64,000 bases of DNA from Paenibacillus dokdonensis (GTDB taxonomy: Bacteria > Bacillota > Bacilli > Paenibacillales > Paenibacillaceae). Position numbers and translations under genes: made by a program. Below, in pieces: positions 52,373 to 61,277 of this stretch (positions are counted from its first letter, which is position 1; the number at the start of each line of letters is the position of its first letter). The DNA is taken from positions 248,001 to 312,000 of the forward strand of contig NZ_STGQ01000002.1 in assembly GCF_004916975.1 (NCBI RefSeq), written 5' to 3'. The notes beneath the pieces are model-generated. The model was not told the origin of the DNA. It made no database searches and saw only the letters and a program-made list of their open reading frames with translations.

Positions 52373-53765
52373 GACGGTATCCCTCCTTATCGAATGGATC
52401 ATGGGATTCTTCATGTTGAGGCTTCACTTCGTAAGGCCCCTTTTTAATCGTGCGAACAAACAGGTAGACCATGACAGCTCCCAGAATGGCATAAGCACCA
52501 ACGAAGACGATGAGGGAGAACAGCACCTGGCCGGATGTCACGCTAGGCGAAACGCTGTCCGCTGTCGTCATGAGTCCGAATACGGTCCATGGCTGGCGTC
52601 CCATCTCGGTCATAAGCCAGCCGGATGTGTTAGCAATGACGGGAAGTGAAATGCTGAACAGCATAATCCGGTAAAACCATTTGTTTCTGTTTTCGAGTTT
52701 TTTACGTGCTGCCAGGTATACGCCGTACAAGCTGAACACGATCATCAGCGAGCCTGCAGCCACCATGAAGCGGAAGCTCCAGAACGTGGTGCGTACCGGT
52801 GGAATGTAATCGCCGGGACCGTATTTTTGCTCATACTCCGCCTGCAGCTCCTTCATGCCTTTGACTTCGCCGGAGAACTTACTGTACGACAGAAAGCTGA
52901 GCAGATAGGGAATTTGGAACTCGCCTGTATTCTTCTGTTCTTTTGTATTGATCATTGCCGTTACCGTCCATGCAGCCGGATCGCCGCTGTTTTCCCAGAG
53001 CGCTTCGGTAGCAGCCATTTTCATCGGCTGTGTTTTGACCAGGTACTGTGCTTGCTGGTGACCGACCAAAGCCACGCCAATGGAAGTTACGAGCCCAACG
53101 ATAACCGCAATCGTAAACGATTTCTTGAAAAATGCGACATCCTGCTTCTTCAGCAGCTTATACGCGCTCACGCCTCCGATTAAGAACGCTCCCGTCAGAA
53201 AGGCACCCAGAATGGTATGCGGGAATTCCAGCAGCAGCTGGCCGTTCGTGATCAGTGCAAGGAAATCGTTCATTTCCGCGCGTCCATTATTCATGGTGAA
53301 GCCGACAGGTCTTTGCATGAAGGAATTCGCAGCCAGAATCCAGAACGCCGACATCACTGTGCCAATGGCTACCAGCCAGATACAGAGTGCATGGACTTTT
53401 TTGGAGAGCCGATCCCATCCGAAAATCCAAAGCCCGATAAACGTTGATTCCAGGAAGAAGGCGAGCAGCGCTTCAACCGCTAGCGGCGCCCCGAATACGT
53501 CCCCGACGAATCGGGAGTAAGCTGACCAGTTCATCCCGAACTGGAACTCCTGCAGAATGCCTGTGACCACCCCAATCGCGAAATTGATCAGGAACAGCTT
53601 GCCCCAGAACTTGGCCATTTCTTTATATTCTTCTTTGCCTTTGACGACATACATCGTTTCCATGATTGCGATCAGAAGAGCCAAACCGATCGACACGGGC
53701 ACGAAGAAGAAGTGAAAAATCGTCGTTGCTGCATACTGGATCCGAGACAGCATCACTACATCCAT
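52359..53765 (-). CDS. cydA: Cytochrome bd oxidase subunit I
   Basis: A 468-residue subunit, the same length as B. subtilis CydA, with the short quinol loop of Firmicutes. Haem ligand region HFFFVPVSIGLALLIAIMET (axial His at 17), the FGAPLAVEALLAFFLESTFIGLWIFGW helix with the conserved Glu residues, and the loop KGMKELQAEYEQKYGPGDYIPP. It reduces oxygen to water with menaquinol at low oxygen. First gene of cydABDC. Two TGTGA-N6-TCACA sites 170-225 bases upstream suggest control by a CRP/FNR-family protein or Rex. Confidence 0.95.
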   Translation of the reverse strand: MDVVMLSRIQYAATTIFHFFFVPVSIGLALLIAIMETMYVVKGKEEYKEMAKFWGKLFLINFAIGVVTGILQEFQFGMNWSAYSRFVGDVFGAPLAVEALLAFFLESTFIGLWIFGWDRLSKKVHALCIWLVAIGTVMSAFWILAANSFMQRPVGFTMNNGRAEMNDFLALITNGQLLLEFPHTILGAFLTGAFLIGGVSAYKLLKKQDVAFFKKSFTIAVIVGLVTSIGVALVGHQQAQYLVKTQPMKMAATEALWENSGDPAAWTVTAMINTKEQKNTGEFQIPYLLSFLSYSKFSGEVKGMKELQAEYEQKYGPGDYIPPVRTTFWSFRFMVAAGSLMIVFSLYGVYLAARKKLENRNKWFYRIMLFSISLPVIANTSGWLMTEMGRQPWTVFGLMTTADSVSPSVTSGQVLFSLIVFVGAYAILGAVMVYLFVRTIKKGPYEVKPQHEESHDPFDKEGYRHAIS

Positions 53766-53934
53766 TTTTCTTCCCTCTTTCTAAAAGTTATTCTCAGAAC
53801 CCTGTACTTCCCGGATTCGTGAACACACAAGTATTAGTTATCCTTCGGATTATGCAAAATTCGTTTCCACGCCTTTTTTGACTTTTGCAATATCCTTTCC
53901 TTCATGTATTCTGGCAGACGAACGACGCTTCCAA

Positions 53935-53950
53935 TGTGATAAATGTCACA
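53935..53950. promoter_or_regulatory. FNR/CRP-type site 1 upstream of cydA
   Basis: TGTGATAAATGTCACA is a perfect TGTGA-N6-TCACA palindrome, the consensus of B. subtilis Fnr and of CRP. It is the copy nearer to cydA; a clear -10 downstream could not be fixed. Confidence 0.7.
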
Positions 53951-53974
53951 TTCTCCGGTCCAAAAATGAGATAA

Positions 53975-53990
53975 TGTGAATTATGTCACA
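53975..53990. promoter_or_regulatory. FNR/CRP-type or Rex-type site 2 upstream of cydA
   Basis: TGTGAATTATGTCACA, second TGTGA-N6-TCACA palindrome, exactly 40 bases from site 1. Read on the minus strand with flanks it is TTGTGACATAATTCACAT, which also fits the Rex operator TTGTGAAN4TTCACAA at 12 of 14 defined positions. The remaining part of the 540-base gap 53766-54305 has no gene; a terminator lies at its far end. Confidence 0.7.
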
Positions 53991-54199
53991 AAATATTAAA
54001 AATTTTAGGCATTGCCTCTCGCCGGCTTATGATTGTACATACATATCCACTCCAGTTACCGGCGCAGCCCATGATTTATTACCCAAAGCCATCGCAAATA
54101 TTACCAAAATATCCCTGCGTGTATCAAAACATCTTTCCTGCGTCCCTATCTCCCGCTGATCGAAAGGTTCAAGCTTTAGAATGCTATAAATGAACAAAA

Positions 54200-54243
54200 C
54201 AAAAGGGACTGTCCAAGCCGTAGCGGCCTTGAGGCAGTCCCTT
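54200..54243 (-). terminator. Terminator after the zinc-ribbon gene
   Basis: On the minus strand AAGGGACTGCCTCAAGGCCG and CGGCTTGGACAGTCCCTTTT form a long stem with small bulges, followed by TTTTGTTTTG. Confidence 0.78.
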
Positions 54244-54305
54244 AAACATGTTCAATTCATCCTCTATGTCTTCACCCTGTGACGGGCGTTTTTTGCTCAT
54301 TCATG

Positions 54306-54791
54306 CTAGTCCCTTGATACATAATACTTGTTGGTCATGTACCAGGCATCGCCCTTGTCTGTAGACACTCTGCCCTTTTTCTTGTCCAAAAACACGATCT
54401 CCTTACATTTGGAACAATACCATTTCGTCGTGTAGTATTGGGAAAAGGTCGTGTATGTGGTACCGCATTTGCAGTCGACTTTAAAGTATACACGGTTCTC
54501 TTCATACGCTTTCGACAGCTGGTCGGCATTATCCGGTTCGGCCGGCGGGTTGCCTACGGGCTTGATGACTTCAGCGTAATTAGAGAACCGATTATGCACT
54601 TTAAAATCCGCAACCAGCTCTGGATTGAGGCCAAAAAACTCTTTGCCAATAGCTGTGATGAATTTCGCATCGGTACGATAGCATTCGATCCATTCCTGAA
54701 TTTGCTTATTCGATAAAGGTACAGTTCCTTTAATGCCACTATTCAAGGTGTAGGTCATGATGGTCAGATTCTCATTGTCTTCATAGAACAT
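54306..54791 (-). CDS. Uncharacterised protein with C-terminal zinc ribbon
   Basis: A 161-residue cytoplasmic protein of unknown function. The C-terminal part has CKCG at about residues 107-110 and CSKC at about 129-132, a CxC...CxxC pattern that can bind one zinc ion. The N-terminal half (YTLNSGIKGTVPLSNKQIQEWIE) is mixed alpha/beta without a motif I know. AAGGAGG lies 11 bases upstream of the ATG. It stands alone between the cyd operon and the coat ATP-grasp gene, and has its own terminator. Confidence 0.78.
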   Translation of the reverse strand: MFYEDNENLTIMTYTLNSGIKGTVPLSNKQIQEWIECYRTDAKFITAIGKEFFGLNPELVADFKVHNRFSNYAEVIKPVGNPPAEPDNADQLSKAYEENRVYFKVDCKCGTTYTTFSQYYTTKWYCSKCKEIVFLDKKKGRVSTDKGDAWYMTNKYYVSRD

Positions 54792-54943
54792 TAATTCAGA
54801 AACCTCCTTATGATTTCATCTATTAATGTACTACTTCTTCGGGTCATAATCAAAGTGTGAAATATAGGCAGTAAAGTGCAAACAGGAAAATAACTCACGA
54901 CGTATTCTTACGAGGGTCAGACCGAATGTTGAGTGGCAAAAAG

Positions 54944-55699
54944 CTATAAAGAGGCGCGTCTATATTTCATTACTTTTCGATACATTCTTTTATCAGAAAG
55001 CTGGTTGAAAATATACGGATCAGGATTCGTGTTTACTTCCAATATCCACGGCGTCCAGGTGCGGTCAAATCCAATATCAAGCCCAAGTTGTCTGAATCCA
55101 GGATACTTGGCATGCATATGACGGGCTACTTTAACGCCCAGTCGTTCCAGCGTCCCTATCGTTTTGGTCATTTGATTCTGGGATAAATGCGCGCCCAGCA
55201 GACGATTGACATCCATCGGCTTTCCGCCGCTATGGTAATTCGTCACAATTTTCCCCGGATGCGCTACCCTTCCGATCAGCCCCGTTGTTTCCCATATTCC
55301 CTTCGGGCTCAGCTGAACCATCACGCGGATATCAAAACGGCGGTGATTGTATTTCACCAGATGAATCCCTTTCTGAATAAGGTAGCTTCTGCTTCCGGTT
55401 AATTTTATAAGAGATTCATAAAATGAATCGAAATCTTTTTTTATATTGACCTTGGTTCCCAGCTGATGCGAATAACCTCCTGACTCCAGCTTCTCCACCC
55501 GGATCACACCGTTGCCAAAGGTCCCTACATCAGGCTTAACATATACCATTTTATAGGTACTCAGCATAGACTTCAAAGTCGGCTTACTTAACTTTCGTGT
55601 ATCCGGTATAACCGACTTCACATCATCATGAACCACAAGCAGTTTCGTTTTAGTCCACTTACTCATCAAGGTTGAACGCAGTTTCCTTTTTTCAGTCAT
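54944..55699 (-). CDS. YheC/YheD-family ATP-grasp protein (spore coat associated)
   Basis: A 251-residue ATP-grasp family protein of the YheC/D group, linked in B. subtilis to the spore coat. Family motifs visible: VYVKPDVGTFGNGVIRVEK (ATP-binding Lys), FDIRVMVQLSPKGIWETTGLIGRVA, HPGKIVTNYHSGG and LGLDIGFDRTWTPWILEVNTNPDP (metal-binding Glu and Asn). The reaction is unknown; the fold suggests ligation of a carboxylate with an amine. The start could also be at residue 12 (MSKWTKTKLL). A sporulation-type -10 lies about 50 bases upstream. Confidence 0.88.
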   Translation of the reverse strand: MTEKRKLRSTLMSKWTKTKLLVVHDDVKSVIPDTRKLSKPTLKSMLSTYKMVYVKPDVGTFGNGVIRVEKLESGGYSHQLGTKVNIKKDFDSFYESLIKLTGSRSYLIQKGIHLVKYNHRRFDIRVMVQLSPKGIWETTGLIGRVAHPGKIVTNYHSGGKPMDVNRLLGAHLSQNQMTKTIGTLERLGVKVARHMHAKYPGFRQLGLDIGFDRTWTPWILEVNTNPDPYIFNQLSDKRMYRKVMKYRRASL

Positions 55700-55749
55700 C
55701 TCATGATCTCTCCATTCCGGGGCGTTTAGGTAGCGTAGCGAAGACTGTA

Positions 55750-55758
55750 TAGTTTATG
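55750..55758 (-). promoter_or_regulatory. Possible sporulation sigma (E/K) -10 box
   Basis: CATAAACTA on the minus strand fits the CATAnnnTA -10 of sigma-E and sigma-K promoters, about 50 bases before the coat-protein gene. I could not find a matching -35, so this is weak. The rest of the 260-base gap 55700-55959 holds only the terminator at 55932. Confidence 0.3.
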
Positions 55759-55929
55759 CACGAATTCCGGTGATGAACAGGCCATTGTCACCCTTATCGC
55801 AATGATAGGCCGCCTGTACGGATGAAAGACTATACTCTCTCTAACCGACTTGCATACAAGTAAAGAGATGAACATCTATCGCTTGTAACGGACAGGAGGA
55901 AGGTTCCAGAAACAGAAGAACAACGCAAA

Positions 55930-55951
55930 GAATCCCCCTGCTAGGGGGATC
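55930..55951 (-). terminator. Terminator after the ABC-2 exporter operon
   Basis: ATCCCCCT and AGGGGGAT pair perfectly around a 3-base loop 9 bases beyond the permease stop; a T-rich stretch (TCTTTGCGTTGTTCTTC) follows on the minus strand. Confidence 0.75.
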
Positions 55952-55959
55952 CGGCATTT

Positions 55960-57615
55960 TTAATCATATGTTAAATGGTTTAAAGATCCCTTGCGGAAAG
56001 CCAGCTTCCAGGCGATGAAATTGAAGACCAATAGCAGCAGCATCCACAGGTACTTCCCATACGCTAAAAATGTAAAGCCCAGGTGGGCGCCTGCGAATAC
56101 GCCAAGCAATATCATCAGCCCCAAGAAAACAAAAGTGCTTCCTGATTGCGTGTTCTGAAAAGGCCTCGAAAAAGGCAGTTCCTTGTCAAGCACCATAAAG
56201 CTAATTACGGTATACAGCAGGACGCTAAGCAGAATGACGACAAGATCGGGAATAATCCTCGCCCCGAAAATAAACAGGAAAACAACGGCCTGAAACACAA
56301 ACACCGGTCCGAACAGCCTGGCGATCATCGCCTTCACAGCCCCTTTATAGATCGGGGCGCTATCCCTCAGCGGGATGGTCTGGTAGATCCATGCTCCTTT
56401 AGAGCTGCCGGAGAACCTGAGCATCAGGACGATGGTCGGAATCATCATCGCACAGAAATACACAAACAGATAACCCCTGCCCTCTCTCATCGCCGCGAAG
56501 CCGCTGTTTGAACGCAAAATATTAAACATGAAAATAAACGGAAAGATCAGAGAGAATCCCAGCTGCGGATATACCTTCAGCTTGAAATCCCGCTCCCGCC
56601 CCATCATGTCCCAGGAGAAGCGGAAGAACAGCCTTTCGATATTCCCCCGGCAAAATAAGACGCTGAGCCGATCCGCAAGCCGGAGCCGGTTCATTTTCCC
56701 CCGTGCCTGATGGGTGGCGAGTTTTTGCAAATTCCGTTCGAAGGAAGGCATCAGCAAGGAATAAATCCATAACGCGGCCAGCGGGCCAACCACGGACAGC
56801 ACCGAGAAAATAATAACATACATATTCCCGCCTTCGCCTAGCAGCCATTCGAAGGAAGATGCGAACCAGGTAGGGAAGATAAATAGTTCCCACCATTTCG
56901 CCGTAAAGGCCACCTTAACATCCATCAGATTAAATAATCTGGAGATGAACTGGTATCCGACGGTCATGGCAATGGTCAGTCCGATCTGAACATAGTTGAT
57001 AATATCCTTCAGCTTCTCCCCGTCAAAAAAGCGCAGCACGAGCCAATACAGCGCCGCCGTCAGTACGACGATAAACACGTCCATCAGGATGATTTCCACG
57101 ATAAACAGCAGGAAAAAGAGAATGCCATGCCTGTACAGTCCCACCAAGAGAGGCAGCACGGTCAGTGATCCGGTCAGCAGCAGCAGGTAGATCGCCACAT
57201 GCAGCAGCTTTGCCATATTGATCGCCTTGCGCTGAACCGGTTTGGAAAATAAAATATTGCGGTCACGGACATCCAGCAGCACCGAAGAAAAGTCGGAAAT
57301 CATGGAAGTCGTGATCATAAACATGAGTATGCCGAATACCAGGCTCATCTGAAACATGAAGTTCATCTTCATGGCCACGAGCGGCACCAGCACCAGACTG
57401 AGCACAATGTATATCCACAGCGACTTAATAAACTGATTGGACATCGTGGCGGGATCAGCGTTTTTGGAGGATTTCTGAAGCAGCGTTGGCGCCCTGCGTC
57501 CATCCATCAGCAGTTTGATCTCCAAAATCTTACGCATCACCGGGTAATCCACGCCGAATTTCTCAAACACATTCCGCAGCGGGTCCAGCATACGAAGCCA
57601 TTTTATCGTTCCCAT
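55960..57615 (-). CDS. ABC-2 type exporter permease, large
   Basis: A 551-residue membrane protein with about 12 hydrophobic segments. It belongs to the putative ABC exporter group whose members sit next to an ATPase such as YthP in bacilli. Recognisable: LRMLDPLRNVFEKFGVDYPVMRKILEIKLLMDGRR at the N-terminus, VLLDVRDRNILFSKPVQRKAINMAKLLH, and SFERNLQKLATHQ in the middle. It starts 3 bases after the stop of the ATPase gene at 57619, so they form one operon and one transporter. The substrate is unknown. Confidence 0.85.
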   Translation of the reverse strand: MGTIKWLRMLDPLRNVFEKFGVDYPVMRKILEIKLLMDGRRAPTLLQKSSKNADPATMSNQFIKSLWIYIVLSLVLVPLVAMKMNFMFQMSLVFGILMFMITTSMISDFSSVLLDVRDRNILFSKPVQRKAINMAKLLHVAIYLLLLTGSLTVLPLLVGLYRHGILFFLLFIVEIILMDVFIVVLTAALYWLVLRFFDGEKLKDIINYVQIGLTIAMTVGYQFISRLFNLMDVKVAFTAKWWELFIFPTWFASSFEWLLGEGGNMYVIIFSVLSVVGPLAALWIYSLLMPSFERNLQKLATHQARGKMNRLRLADRLSVLFCRGNIERLFFRFSWDMMGRERDFKLKVYPQLGFSLIFPFIFMFNILRSNSGFAAMREGRGYLFVYFCAMMIPTIVLMLRFSGSSKGAWIYQTIPLRDSAPIYKGAVKAMIARLFGPVFVFQAVVFLFIFGARIIPDLVVILLSVLLYTVISFMVLDKELPFSRPFQNTQSGSTFVFLGLMILLGVFAGAHLGFTFLAYGKYLWMLLLLVFNFIAWKLAFRKGSLNHLTYD

Positions 57616-57618
57616 AGG

Positions 57619-58419
57619 CTACACCTCTTGGACGATCGATACAAATGACGCCGCCACATCCTTATATTCATGAAATCCCGTTAAATCGTTGAAAATCTGC
57701 TCCAGCGAGCGCTCATGCGACTGCTCCCGCAGCTCCTCAAAGCTGCCGTCTGCGACAATCTGTCCCCCGTTTAACAGCAGAATACGGCTGCTGATCTTCT
57801 CCACAACGTCCATAATATGCGATGAATAAAAAATCGTCTTGCCTTCCGCCGCCAGCGCGGCCAGAATTTCCTTCACGATCATGACGCTGTTGGCATCCAG
57901 ACCGCTCAGCGGCTCATCCAGGAACAGGATATCCGGATTATGCAGCAGACTCGATATGAGGAGCACCTTCTGCCGCATCCCTTTACTAAATGAAGATATC
58001 CGGTCAAAATAAACCTCTTCCAGCCCGAATTTAGTCATCAAACGTCTCGCCTTATGGTCAGCCTTCCGCTGCGTAAGTCCATACAGCTCACCCACAAACC
58101 CCAGATACTCCTGCGCGGTGAGACTGTCATACAGCTCCGCTACCTCAGGCACATAGCCTATACGCCGCTTGTATTCGATGTCCCCGTCCGCGATGTCCCT
58201 GCCAAAGATCCGCACCTCTCCCTGGTAACCCTCTACCAGACCGAGCATGATTTTGACCGTTGTGCTTTTGCCCGCGCCATTTGGACCGATATAGCCGATA
58301 ATTTGCCCCTCGTACACGTCCAGATCAATTCCCTGCAAAATCGGCTTGCTTCCATAACTCATTTCCAAATTGCGGATGGATATTACGCGTTCTTTTGAAG
58401 TTTCCGCCGTTTCTATCAA
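57619..58419 (-). CDS. ABC transporter ATPase (partner of the 551-residue permease)
   Basis: A 266-residue ATP-binding subunit. Walker A GPNGAGKSTTVKI, Q-loop RIGYVPEVAELYDSLT, signature FSKGMRQKVLLIS (Lys for the second Gly, usual in the ABC-2/CcmA group) and Walker B PDILFLDEPLSGLD. The start is taken as TTG at 58419 because GGGAG lies 9 bases upstream; a frame opening 22 codons earlier has no such site. Coupled to the permease at 55960. Confidence 0.92.
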   Translation of the reverse strand: MIETAETSKERVISIRNLEMSYGSKPILQGIDLDVYEGQIIGYIGPNGAGKSTTVKIMLGLVEGYQGEVRIFGRDIADGDIEYKRRIGYVPEVAELYDSLTAQEYLGFVGELYGLTQRKADHKARRLMTKFGLEEVYFDRISSFSKGMRQKVLLISSLLHNPDILFLDEPLSGLDANSVMIVKEILAALAAEGKTIFYSSHIMDVVEKISSRILLLNGGQIVADGSFEELREQSHERSLEQIFNDLTGFHEYKDVAASFVSIVQEV

Positions 58420-58526
58420 TTCGCATCTCTCCCTTGGGTATTGCCTTATGTATTTTAAAAATCTACCACTTCCAAATACTAACATAATTTCTAGCTGAGC
58501 TGGTATGATCCTGAATTTTCATAGAA

Positions 58527-58560
58527 AAGAAAAAAAGAAGCCCCGGATCGGACTTCCTTC
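58527..58560 (-). terminator. Terminator after the oligouronide operon
   Basis: On the minus strand GAAGTCCGATCCGGGGCTTC folds with minor mismatches and is followed by TTTTTTTC, 10-40 bases beyond the cupin stop. Confidence 0.65.
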
Positions 58561-58571
58561 TATTAAGTATA

Positions 58572-58889
58572 CTATCTGCGAATCAGGTCCTCGCGCAGCG
58601 GCGTGAAGCAGTCCAGCAGCGCGCTCGGCTCAAGCGCCTTAGCCCCATGCCTCGCACCGCCCGGAATGACAATGGTTTCACCTGCGGAAATAATGGTCTT
58701 CTCACCATCAATAGTGAATTCGATCTTTCCCTTCAGGCAGTAAGACATCTGCTCATGGGAGTGTGCATGCTCATAGCCTTCCGCACCCTCCTCAAAATGA
58801 ACCTCCATCATCATTAGCGATGCCCCCGGCTGCATGATTTTACGGATCACGCCCGGTTCGGCATCTTCCCATTTTCCAATGTTGCTCAT
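58572..58889 (-). CDS. KdgF-like cupin
   Basis: A 105-residue single-domain cupin. Motif 1 is EHAHSHEQMSYCLKGKIEFTI, with two His, a Gln and later the second-strand His in PGGARHGAKAL, the metal site of KdgF-type cupins. KdgF linearises unsaturated uronate monomers from pectin or alginate breakdown to the keto-uronate. It is the last gene of the operon, 43 bases after the PL15-like lyase, which would supply exactly that substrate. AAGGAGG precedes the start. Confidence 0.85.
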   Translation of the reverse strand: MSNIGKWEDAEPGVIRKIMQPGASLMMMEVHFEEGAEGYEHAHSHEQMSYCLKGKIEFTIDGEKTIISAGETIVIPGGARHGAKALEPSALLDCFTPLREDLIRR

Positions 58890-58932
58890 ATGAGTTCCTC
58901 CTTATTCTCAGTTGCCAGGATGATTTGCCCTC

Positions 58933-61248
58933 TTAAAAAGCCTTGGCAATCTCAATTTTCTGCGTTCGCCCGTTATCCGTTAAGTATAGATTAAAGCTGA
59001 AGCCCTGATCGTCCATAAAATAGGATACATATTTGCCGCGCTCACTATGGTGCTTGGGTACAAGCAGCGTGGCGATCCGGTGTGATGCCGCGGCCTGAGT
59101 TTCAGCGCTGAGATGCCAGTGCTTTGCCAGCCCCTCGATCTCTGCCGGGTCTACGCCGGTAAACTCATCCGACTGGGTCAGAACCAAGTCCCCTGCCGAG
59201 CTGAAAATAAACCTGCCCTCCATATCTGCTTGCCGGCCATGAACATGGAACGACTGCCCTTTCAGTTCCATCTCATAGAGCGTATGAAACAGCCACTGAA
59301 TCCGCCCCGGCTGCTCCAGATCGATTGAATCCACAATGACGAAATAAGCATTCTGCACAAAATAGATCTCCCGCTTATACTGCTTCAAGTAAGGGACATG
59401 CTCGAGATAAGCCTGCGTCGGGTTCATGCGCACATAGGCATAATCCTTACCCTGAAAGGCATCCTCCACTTCACCCTTGGCCGCAATGTTGAGCGCCTTA
59501 TTCATATCCGCAAACTGACCCTGACCATCGATCAGAATCGTATTTTTCGAGCAGGTCTGTCTGCGCCAATTCAGGTGCATGGAGCTGTTGAAGGCAATAT
59601 AATAGCCGCTTTCGATCGCGAGCGGTTCACCAAAGGCATGCAGCATGAATGCGCCTTGGTCACCGTGACTGTGGCTGACGGAGCCGTATCGGCTGCATTT
59701 GGTTACAAGCGAGATTTGCTCATTTGGTTCATGCATCTTGTGATGCATGGCTACCCAGCCAACGTCGCGAAACCATTTGACCGGTTCAATGCCGGACGGC
59801 TCTACCGCCGAAATAACAGGATAATTGTGGCGGTACAGCAGCTCGTCAAAGTGGAAGTCCCACCAGCCGTAGTTGTAAAACATCAAATCCGCTTCCGGAT
59901 TTCTGTCTTTCAGCTGCTCAAAATACCACTGATACCAGCCATTGCCCGTAATACCGGCATACTGCCGGATATTGTAGCCCACCTTTTTGATGATATCGTC
60001 TCCAAGAGTAGAGTTATCGCCAAACGTGGTGCGGGTAGAGGTGGTAGGACTATAACAATACAGCGGAAAATTGCCCGTATGCTGGAAAAATGGACGCTGG
60101 AATACATTCAGATGCGCAAAATTTTTCAGTAAATCCAGCGCCTCGGTAAGATATGCCATGCCCGTGGTCCAATAATGCGGACCTTCTGCCCAGCCTCCAT
60201 CCTCACCGCCCCAAGGAGAAAAAAGAGTGTAATAATACTCCACGGTATAATCGAGCCAATCCCTGGCTTCCGGTTCCTCGTCAAACAGAGCGATGCAGCA
60301 GGGTACCAGCACAGAGGACAGGGAACGGACCGCGTGACTGTCGTAAGGCACCTGATGAATTTTGGAGCGTTCGATGACGTGAAAGGCAACCTGACGGGTA
60401 CGATGCAGCAGCTTCTCACGTATTAGCTCGCGCTCATCTGCCGTTAGTTCATCGTACAGCCAATCATAACCCCAGGCGAGCGCCCCCGCGATCCGAAAGG
60501 CGGATTCATCGTTATAATCCCGGCTTGTCGTGCCGTTCGCATCCCATGAAGCGGCATGAAGCAGCCAGCGTTTGGCCTGGTTGATCAGCTCCTTATCCTT
60601 TAGAACGATAGCCGCGATGCTCAAATGCCGGATAGCATACAACATCTCCTGGCAGTCCAGATAGCTCTGCCTCCAGAGTGCAGCAGTCCGCTTGTTATCC
60701 GGATAGGGGGCCGGTTCCGGAATCAGCTCCCGGCTTAACCACGGCTTAACCGACAGCTCGTAAAAGTTCTGCCAGCCCATATCAGACGCGTCCTGCTCCA
60801 CCCTACCACTGAAAGCTTCAAGCTCATCCGGCTGAAGCCACAGCCGCGGATGTCCGCTCATGACTTCTCCGTAACGGTTGGAACGGGAGGCTAGCGGCGT
60901 TTTTGGCAAGTCATCAGGAACTTCAAACCTCCTTACCCGGCTCCACTCCGACTGCGACGCATCTGCTCCGGATCCTTCAACCAGTGCGTAGCGCCAGTAA
61001 TAGATGCCCGGCGGCAAAGCCTCATCCGGTGTGAAAAAGTTATAGGGGAGCGGTCCGTAGACCTTTGTTTCCCCTTGATCAAAATCGGGAGAAGGTGAGA
61101 TCTCAAGCGTGTAACGGTCATCCTCCAGCTTGGCGGGTATCCAGGTGAACCGCGGCGGATTTTCACTGAGCCTGATTTCCTCACTGGGCTGGTACTGGAC
61201 TGTTAAATCCCCGCTTAAAGGCTGGTACAACGCATTCGTGATGCTCAT
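58933..61248 (-). CDS. PL15-like exo-oligouronide lyase (heparinase II/III superfamily)
   Basis: A 771-residue enzyme with an N-terminal beta domain (fibronectin-like, residues 20-115), a central (alpha/alpha) toroid and a C-terminal heparinase II/III-type beta domain (SRYGSVSHSHGDQGAFMLHAFGEPLAIESG). Candidate catalytic residues are His305 (YDSHAVRS) and Tyr359 (GPHYWTTG), 54 residues apart, the same distance as His311 and Tyr365 of the Agrobacterium exo-alginate lyase Atu3025 as I recall it; length is also the same. No signal peptide, so it acts inside on imported oligosaccharides. Start chosen at 61248 because GGAGG lies 10 bases upstream. Alginate is likely, heparin-like glycans possible. 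Confidence 0.82.
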   Translation of the reverse strand: MSITNALYQPLSGDLTVQYQPSEEIRLSENPPRFTWIPAKLEDDRYTLEISPSPDFDQGETKVYGPLPYNFFTPDEALPPGIYYWRYALVEGSGADASQSEWSRVRRFEVPDDLPKTPLASRSNRYGEVMSGHPRLWLQPDELEAFSGRVEQDASDMGWQNFYELSVKPWLSRELIPEPAPYPDNKRTAALWRQSYLDCQEMLYAIRHLSIAAIVLKDKELINQAKRWLLHAASWDANGTTSRDYNDESAFRIAGALAWGYDWLYDELTADERELIREKLLHRTRQVAFHVIERSKIHQVPYDSHAVRSLSSVLVPCCIALFDEEPEARDWLDYTVEYYYTLFSPWGGEDGGWAEGPHYWTTGMAYLTEALDLLKNFAHLNVFQRPFFQHTGNFPLYCYSPTTSTRTTFGDNSTLGDDIIKKVGYNIRQYAGITGNGWYQWYFEQLKDRNPEADLMFYNYGWWDFHFDELLYRHNYPVISAVEPSGIEPVKWFRDVGWVAMHHKMHEPNEQISLVTKCSRYGSVSHSHGDQGAFMLHAFGEPLAIESGYYIAFNSSMHLNWRRQTCSKNTILIDGQGQFADMNKALNIAAKGEVEDAFQGKDYAYVRMNPTQAYLEHVPYLKQYKREIYFVQNAYFVIVDSIDLEQPGRIQWLFHTLYEMELKGQSFHVHGRQADMEGRFIFSSAGDLVLTQSDEFTGVDPAEIEGLAKHWHLSAETQAAASHRIATLLVPKHHSERGKYVSYFMDDQGFSFNLYLTDNGRTQKIEIAKAF

Positions 61249-61277
61249 GAAAGACATGCCTCCATCCTCTGTTTTGA

